A stretch of DNA of 64,000 bases, from positions 169,666 to 233,665 of the forward strand of contig JAIFAC010000047.1 of NCBI GenBank assembly GCA_026545765.1, written 5' to 3'. The notes beneath the pieces are model-generated. The model did not search any database, was not told where the DNA came from, and saw only the letters and a program-made list of their open reading frames with translations. The translations under genes were made by a program, and so were the position numbers. Source of the DNA: Plantago major. Taxonomy: Eukaryota; Streptophyta; Magnoliopsida; Lamiales; Plantaginaceae. Shown one piece after another: positions 58,260 to 64,000 of this stretch (positions are counted from its first letter, which is position 1; the number at the start of each line of letters is the position of its first letter).

Positions 58260-58790
58260 CCCCTTTGAGATTTATTGAAGACAAGAGATCTCGGAAATAC
58301 GCTTTTAAATCGAGGTTCAATGAACCAAAATAGTTCAATATGTGCATAGAATAGGTTTCATACCACAAACCGTATCATGTGAATAAAATTTGACACAAAC
58401 TAACTCTATCGCGTGTTTCACAAAAAATCGTGTACTACCCCCTTTGAGTTTTATTGAAGACAAGAGGTCTCGGAAATACGCTTTTAAATCGAGGTTCGAT
58501 GAACTAAAATAGTTCAATATGTGCACAGAATAGGTTTCATACCACGAACCATATCATGTGAATAAAATTTGACACAAACTAACTCTGTCGAGTGTTTCAC
58601 AAAAAATCGTGTACTACCCCCTTTGAGTTTTATTGAAGAAAAGAGGTCTCGGAAATACGCTTTTAAATCGAGGTTCGATGAACCAAAATAGTTCAATATG
58701 TGCACAGAATAGGTTTCATACCACAAACCATATCATGTGAATAAAATTTGGCACAAACTAACTCTATTGAGTGTTTCACAAAAATCGTAC
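58260..58790 (+). repeat. Divergent-monomer island 4
   Basis: Three variant units in a row. Unit one has GAGATTTATTG, AGAGATCTCGG (which replaces the usual GAGGTCTCG), TTCAATGAACC at 58,316-58,326, GTGCATAG, CCGTATC and TATCGCGTG. Unit two has CGATGAACTAAAATAG, GTGCACAG, CCACGAACC and CTGTCGAG. Unit three has a GAAAAGAGG linker, CGATGAACC, GTGCACAG, TTTGGCAC and CTATTGAG. The same set of states is found, in a different order, at 0.43-0.70 kb and 28.05-28.55 kb. Confidence 0.75.
58265..58430 (+). repeat. Rare monomer variant R, copy 3
   Basis: TTCAATGAACC lies at 58,316-58,326 with GTGCATAG, CCGTATC and TATCGCGTG, and with the upstream GAGATTTATTG shared with copy 1. It differs from copies 1 and 2 by AGATCTCGG in place of AGGTCTCGG, which removes the BsaI recognition sequence from this unit. 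Confidence 0.75.
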
Positions 58791-61700
58791 TACCCCTTTG
58801 AGTTTTATTGAAGACAAGAGGTCTCGAAATACGCTTTTAAATCGAGGTTCGATCAACCAAAATAGTTCAATATGTGCGAGAATAGGTTTCATACCACAAA
58901 CCATATCATGTGAATAAAATTTGACACAAACTAACTCTATCGAAAGTGTTTCACAAAAATCGTACTACCCCTTTGAGTTTTATTCAAGACAAGAGGTCTC
59001 GAAATACGCTTTTAAATCGAGGTTCGATCAACCAAAATAGTTCAATATGTGCGAGAATAGGTTTCATACCACAAACCATATCATGTGAATAAAATTTGAC
59101 ACAAACTAACTCTATCGAAAGTGTTTCACAAAAATCGTACTACCCCTTGAAGTTTTATTGAAGACAAGAGGTCTCGAAATACGCTTTTAAATCGAGGTTC
59201 GATCAACCAAAATAGTTCAATATGTGAGAATAGGTTTCATACCACAAACCATATCATGTGAATAAAATTTGACACAAACTAACTCTATCGAGTGTTTCAC
59301 AAAAAATCGTACTACCCCTTTCGAGTTTTATTGAAGACAAGAGGTCTCGAAATACGCTTTTAAATCGAGGTTCGATCAACCAAAATAGTTCAATATGTGA
59401 GAATAGGTTTCATACCACAAACCATATCATGTGAATAAAATTTGACACAAACTAACTCTATCGAGTGTTTCACAAAAAATCGTGTACTACCCCTTGAGTT
59501 TTATTGAAGACAAGAGGTCTCGAAATACGCTTTAAATCGAGGTCCGATCAACCAAAATAGTTCAATATGTGCGAGAATAGGTTTCATACCACAAACCATA
59601 TCATGTGAATAAAATTTGACACAAACTAACTCTATCGAGTGTTTCACAAAAATCGTACTACCCCTTCGAGTTTTATTGAAGACAAGAGGTCTCGAAATAC
59701 GCTTTTAAATCGAGGTTCGATCAACCAAAATAGTTCAATATGTGCGAGAATAGGTTTCATACCACAAACCATATCATGTGAATAAAATTTGACACAAACT
59801 AACTCTATCGAGTGTTTCACAAAAATCGGTACTACCCTTCGAAGTTTTATTGAAGACAAGAGGTCTCGAAATACGCTTTTAAATCGAGGTTCGATCAACC
59901 AAAATAGTTCAATATGTGCGAGAATAGGTTTCATACCACAAACCATATCATGTGAATAAAATTTGACACAAACTAACTCTATCGAGTGTTTCACAAAAAT
60001 CGTACTACCCCTTCGAGTTTTATTGAAGACAAGAGGTCTCGAAATACGCTTTTAAATCGAGGTTCGATCAACCAAAATAGTTCAATATGTGCGAGAATAG
60101 GTTTCATACCACAAACCATATCATGTGAATAAAATTTGACACAAACTAACTCTATCGAGTGTTTCACAAAAATCGTGTACTACCCCTTTGAGTTTTATTG
60201 AAGACAAGAGGTCTCGAAATACGCTTTTAAATCGAGGTTCGATCAACCAAAATAGTTCAATATGTGCGAGAATAGGTTTCATACCACAAACCATATCATG
60301 TGAATAAAATTTGACACAAACTAACTCTATCGAGTGTTTCACAAAAATCGTGTACTACCCTTCGAAGTTTTATTGAAGACAAGAGGTCTCGAAATACGCT
60401 TTTAAATCGAGGTTCGATCAACCAAAATAGTTCAATATGTGAGAATAGGTTTCATACCACAAACCATATCATGTGTATAAAATTTGACACAAACTAACTC
60501 TATCGAGTGTTTCACAAAAATCGGTACTACCCCTTGAGTTTTATTGAAGACAAGAGGTCTCGAAATACGCTTTTAAATCGAGGTTCGATCAACCAAAATA
60601 GTTCAATATGTGAGAATAGGTTTCATACCACAAACCATATCATGTGAATAAAATTTGACACAAACTAACTCTATCGAGTGTTTCACAAAAATCGTACTAC
60701 CCCTTTGAGTTTTATTGAAGACAAGAGGTCTCGAAATACGCTTTTAAATCGAGGTTCGATCAACCAAAATAGTTCAATATGTGCGAGAATAGGTTTCATA
60801 CCACAAACCATATCATGTGAATAAAATTTGACACAAACTAACTCTATCGAGTGTTTCACAAAAAATCGTGTACTACCCTTTCGAAGTTTTATTGAAGACA
60901 AGAGGTCTCGGAAATACGCTTAAATCGAGGTTCGATCAACCAAAATAGTTCAATATGTGCGAGAATAGGTTTCATACCACAAACCATATCATGTGAATAA
61001 AATTTGACACAAACTAACTCTATCGAGTGTTTCACAAAAAATCGTGGTACTACCCTTTCGAGTTTTATTGAAGACAAGAGGTCTCGAAATACGCTTTTAA
61101 ATCGAGGTTCGATCAACCAAAATAGTTCAATATGTGCGAGAATAGGTTTCATACCACAAACCATATCATGTGAATAAAATTTGACACAAACTAACTCTAT
61201 CGAGTGTTTCACAAAAAATCGTGTACTACCCCTTTCGAGTTTTATTGAAGACAAGAGGTCTCGAAATACGCTTTTAAATCGAGGTTCGATCAACCAAAAT
61301 AGTTCAATATGTGCGAATAGGTTTCATACCACAAACCATATCATGTGAATAAAATTTGACACAAACTAACTCTATCGAAAGTGTTTCACAAAAATCGTAC
61401 TACCCTTTGAGTTTTATTGAAGACAAGAGGTCTCGAAATACGCTTTTAAATCGAGGTTCGATCAACCAAAATAGTTCAATATGTGCGAGAATAGGTTTCA
61501 TACCACAAACCATATCATGTGAATAAAATTTGACACAAACTAACTCTATCGAGTGTTTCACAAAAAATCGTACTACCCCTTCGAAGTTTTATTGAAGACA
61601 AGAGGTCTCGAAATACGCTTAAATCGAGGTTCGATCAACCAAAATAGTTCAATATGCGAGAATAGGTTTCATACCACAAACCATATCATGTGAATAAAAT

Positions 61701-63359
61701 TTGACACAAACTAACTCTATCGAGTGTTTCACAAAAATCGTGGTACTACCCCTTCGAGTTTTATTGAAGACAAGAGGTCTCGAAATACGCTTTTAAATCG
61801 AGGTTCGATCAACCAAAATAGTTCAATATGTGCGAGAATAGGTTTCATACCACAAACCATATCATGTGAATAAAATTGACACAAACTAACTCTATCGAGT
61901 GTTTCACAAAAATCGCGGTACTACCCCTTCGAAGTTTTATTGAAGACAAGAGGTCTCGAAATACGCTTTTAAATCGAGGTTCGATCAACCAAAATAGTTC
62001 AATATGTGAGAATAGGTTTCATACCACAAACCATATCATGTGAATAAAATTTGACACAAACTAACTCTATCGAGTGTTTCACAAAAAATCGTACTACCCT
62101 TTCGAGTTTTATTGAAGACAAGAGGTCTCGAAATACGCTTTTAAATCGAGGTTCGATCAACCAAAATAGTTCAATATGTGCGAGAATAGGTTTCATACCA
62201 CAAACCATATCATGTGAATAAAATTTGACACAAACTAACTCTATCGAAAGTGTTTCACAAAAATCGTGTACTACCCCTTTCGAAGTTTTATTGAAGACAA
62301 GAGGTCTCGAAATACGCTTTTAAATCGAGGTTCGATCAACCAAAATAGTTCAATATAAAGTGCGAGAATAGGTTTCATACCACAAACCATATCATGTGAA
62401 TAAAATTTGACACAAACTAACTCTATCGAGTGTTTCACAAAAATCGTGGTACTACCCCTTCGAAGTTTTATCAAGACAAGAGGTCTCGAAATACGCTTTT
62501 AAATCGAGGTTCGATCAACCAAAATAGTTCAATATGTGCGAGAATAGGTTTCATACCACAAACCATATCATGTGAATAAAATTTGACACAAACTAACTCT
62601 ATCGAGTGTTTCACAAAAAATCGTGGTACTACCCCTTCGAGTTTTATTGAAGACAAGAGGTCTCGAAATACGCTTTTAAATCGAGGTTCGATCAACCAAA
62701 ATAGTTCAATATGTGAGAATAGGTTTCATACCACAAACCATATCATGTGAATAAAATTTGACACAAACTAACTCTATCGAGTGTTTCACAAAAATCGTGG
62801 TACTACCCTTTCGAGTTTTATTGAAGACAAGAGGTCTCGAAATACGCTTTTAAATCGAGGTTCGATCAACCAAAATAGTTCAATATGTGCGAGAATAGGT
62901 TTCATACCACAAACCATATCATGTGAATAAAATTTGACACAAACTAACTCTATCGAAAGTGTTTCACAAAAAATCGGTACTACCCCTTCGAGTTTTATTG
63001 AAGACAAGAGGTCTCGAAATACGCTTTTAAATCGAGGTTCGATCAACCAAAATAGTTCAATATAAAGCGAGAATAGGTTTCATACCACAAACCATATCAT
63101 GTGAATAAAATTTGACACAAACTAACTCTATCGAAAGTGTTTCACAAAAAATCGTACTACCCCTTCGAAGTTTTATTGAAGACAAGAGGTCTCGAAATAC
63201 GCTTAAATCGAGGTCGATCAACCAAAATAGTTCAATATGTGCGAGAATAGGTTTCATACCACAAACCATATCATGTGAATAAAATTTGACACAAACTAAC
63301 TCTATCGAAAGTGTTTCACAAAAATCGGTACTACCCCTTCGAAGTTTTATTGAAGACAA

Positions 63360-63460
63360 GAGGTCTCGGAAATACGTTTTTAAATCGAGGTCTGATCAAC
63401 CAAAATAGTTCAATATGTGCGTAGAATAGGTTTCATACCACAAACAATATCATGAATAAA
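63360..63460 (+). repeat. Divergent monomer near the right edge
   Basis: A single unit with GGAAATACGTTTTTAAATCG, GAGGTCTGATC, GTGCGTAG, CAAACAATATC, and a two-base loss giving ATCATGAATAAA in place of ATCATGTGAATAAA. CAAACAATATC is shared with the unit at 14.35 kb. It lies between standard homogenised units. Confidence 0.6.
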
Positions 63461-63533
63461 ATTTGACACAAACTAACTCTATCGAGTGTTTCACAAAAAT
63501 CGTACTACCCCTTCGAAGTTTTATTGAAGACAA

Positions 63534-63708
63534 GAGGTCTCGAAATACGCTTTTAAATCGAGGTTCGATCAACCAAAATAGTTCAATATGTGCGAGAATA
63601 GGTTTCATACCACAAACCATATCATGTGAATAAAATTTGACACAAACTAACTCTATCGAGTGTTTCACAAAAAATCGTACTACCCCTTTGAAGTTTTATT
63701 GAAGACAA
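63534..63708 (+). repeat. Representative consensus-like monomer (175 bp)
   Basis: This unit is a reference for the homogenised class, phased to start at GAGGTCTCG. In order it holds the BsaI recognition sequence GGTCTC, the near-palindrome GGTTCGATCAACC at 63,562-63,574, TAGTTCAATATGTGCGAG, AGGTTTCATACCACAAACC, ATCATGTG, an AATAAA at 63,629-63,634, GACACAAACTAACTC, GAGTGTTTCAC, a short A tract, TCGTACTACCCC, and a linker ending in TTTTATTGAAGACAA. By hand count the consensus unit is about 35% G+C. The phase is arbitrary because a tandem array has no natural start. Confidence 0.9.
63562..63574. other. Near-palindrome GGTTCGATCAACC (once per monomer; example)
   Basis: GGTT and AACC are inverted arms, and without the extra C the motif would be the perfect 12-base palindrome GGTTGATCAACC. 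It recurs in nearly every unit. In rare variants the arms are longer: GGTTCGATGAACC has five-base arms, and GGTTCAATGAACC has six-base arms around one base. Dyad symmetry has been reported as a feature of some centromeric satellites that lack CENP-B boxes; any role here is inference. Confidence 0.5.
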
Positions 63709-64000
63709 GAGGTCTCGAAATACGCTTTTAAATCGAGGTTCGATCAACCAAAATAGTTCAATATGTGCGAGAATAGGTTTCATACCACAAACCATATCAT
63801 GTGAATAAAATTTGACACAAACTAACTCTATCGAAAGTGTTTCACAAAAATCGTACTACCCCCTTCGAAGTTTTATTGAAGACAAGAGGTCTCGGAAATA
63901 CGCTTTTAAATCGAGGTTCGATCAACCAAAATAGTTCAATATGTGCGAGAATAGGTTTCATACCACAAACCATATCATGTGAATAAAATTTGACATAAAA

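Larger units (their letters stand above)
1..64000 (+). repeat. Tandem satellite array, ~175-180 bp unit, head-to-tail
   Basis: The same unit repeats from the first to the last base, always in the same orientation. Landmarks such as GAGGTCTCG, AGGTTTCATACC, ATCATGTGAATAAAATTTG and GAGTGTTTCAC recur every 175-180 bp. Measured spacings of GAGGTCTCG include 175, 175 and 176 near 49 kb, and 179-180 near 0.5 kb. Both ends are cut inside the array, so its true size is larger. I saw no inverted block and no inserted retroelement, gene or tRNA. Arrays of this kind are typical of eukaryotic centromeres and pericentromeres, and 150-180 bp units are common in plants. Placement at a centromere is inferred, not shown. 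Species and satellite family were not recognised. Confidence 0.97.
22000..64000 (+). repeat. Homogenised monomeric block
   Basis: From about 22 kb rightward almost every unit is the same monomer: TAGTTC, GTGCGAG, CCACAAACCATATC, CAAACTAAC and a GAAGACAAGAGG linker (sometimes CAAGACAAGAGG). A-type marks almost vanish outside the islands listed separately. Many neighbours differ only by one- or two-base indels, and some are identical (see 48,842-49,191). This indicates recent expansion and homogenisation compared with the left third. Residual indel noise may be partly technical. Confidence 0.85.

Noticed and set aside
63562..63574. tRNA T-arm (GGTTCGATC) as part of a tRNA gene
   Set aside because: The flanking bases do not form the five-base T stem (CGAGG against AACCA), and no acceptor, D or anticodon arms are seen.
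400..63668. Dozens of other 60-155 codon frames, mostly on the minus strand
   Set aside because: All are the same monomer translation with different break points. None has support beyond being open.
1..64000. CRISPR array
   Set aside because: The unit is ~176 bp and fully repeated, with no short direct repeat alternating with unique spacers, and no cas-like genes.
1..64000. CENP-B box
   Set aside because: I saw no match to the conserved core (TTCG....A..CGGGA) in the consensus or the main variants. TTCG occurs only as TTCGAAG or TTCGATC.
1..64000. Telomeric or microsatellite array
   Set aside because: The unit is far longer than telomere or microsatellite motifs, and no TTTAGGG or TTAGGG runs are present.
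1..64000. Assignment to Arabidopsis or Brassica centromeric satellites because of similar unit length
   Set aside because: Length alone is weak evidence, and the monomer did not resemble those consensus sequences as far as I can recall them.

Overview
The whole 64 kb window is one uninterrupted head-to-tail satellite DNA array. The unit is about 175-180 bp, so there are roughly 360 copies, all in the same orientation. The consensus unit is about 65% A+T by my hand count. I see no protein-coding gene, no RNA gene, no transposable element, no CRISPR array, and no unique flanking DNA at either edge. A homogeneous nucleosome-length array this long, with subfamilies and higher-order organisation, is typical of eukaryotic centromeric or pericentromeric heterochromatin. 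The 175-180 bp size suits many plant centromeric satellites, but the species and family cannot be settled from the sequence, and I did not recognise the monomer as a named satellite.

Layout. (1) About 1-600 holds a few mixed, relatively divergent monomers. (2) About 600-14,230 is mostly a dimeric higher-order repeat of about 350 bp. Monomer A (TGGTTC, CCAAAAACCATATC, CAAATTAAC, followed by GAAAAGAGG) alternates with monomer B (TAGTTC, GTACA, CCACAAACCGTATC, CAAACTAAC, followed by CAATACAAGAGG), with occasional other monomers between. A multi-monomer superblock recurs three times inside it. (3) About 14,230-22,000 is a transition zone where A/B dimers become sporadic and many variant monomers appear, some as chimeras of others. 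(4) About 22,000-64,000 is strongly homogenised around one monomer (GTGCGAGAATAGG, CCACAAACCATATC, CAAACTAAC, GAAGACAAGAGG). It is broken by short islands of older or divergent monomers near 24.9, 27.4-28.7, 42.9, 58.3 and 63.4 kb. Some island variants are near-copies of variants at the far left.

Nothing here acts as a set of genes. The biology of interest is how the array evolves: unequal exchange, local amplification and transfer of variants over tens of kilobases. It may also serve as a centromere substrate: there is one near-palindrome, one BsaI recognition site and one AATAAA per typical monomer. A strong caution is that much of the monomer-to-monomer difference sits at a few indel-prone, CpG-adjacent or homopolymer sites. 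These toggle together between a 'long' and a 'short' form independently of monomer class, which looks partly like a sequencing or consensus artefact. All minus-strand open frames are readings through the satellite and are not annotated as genes.
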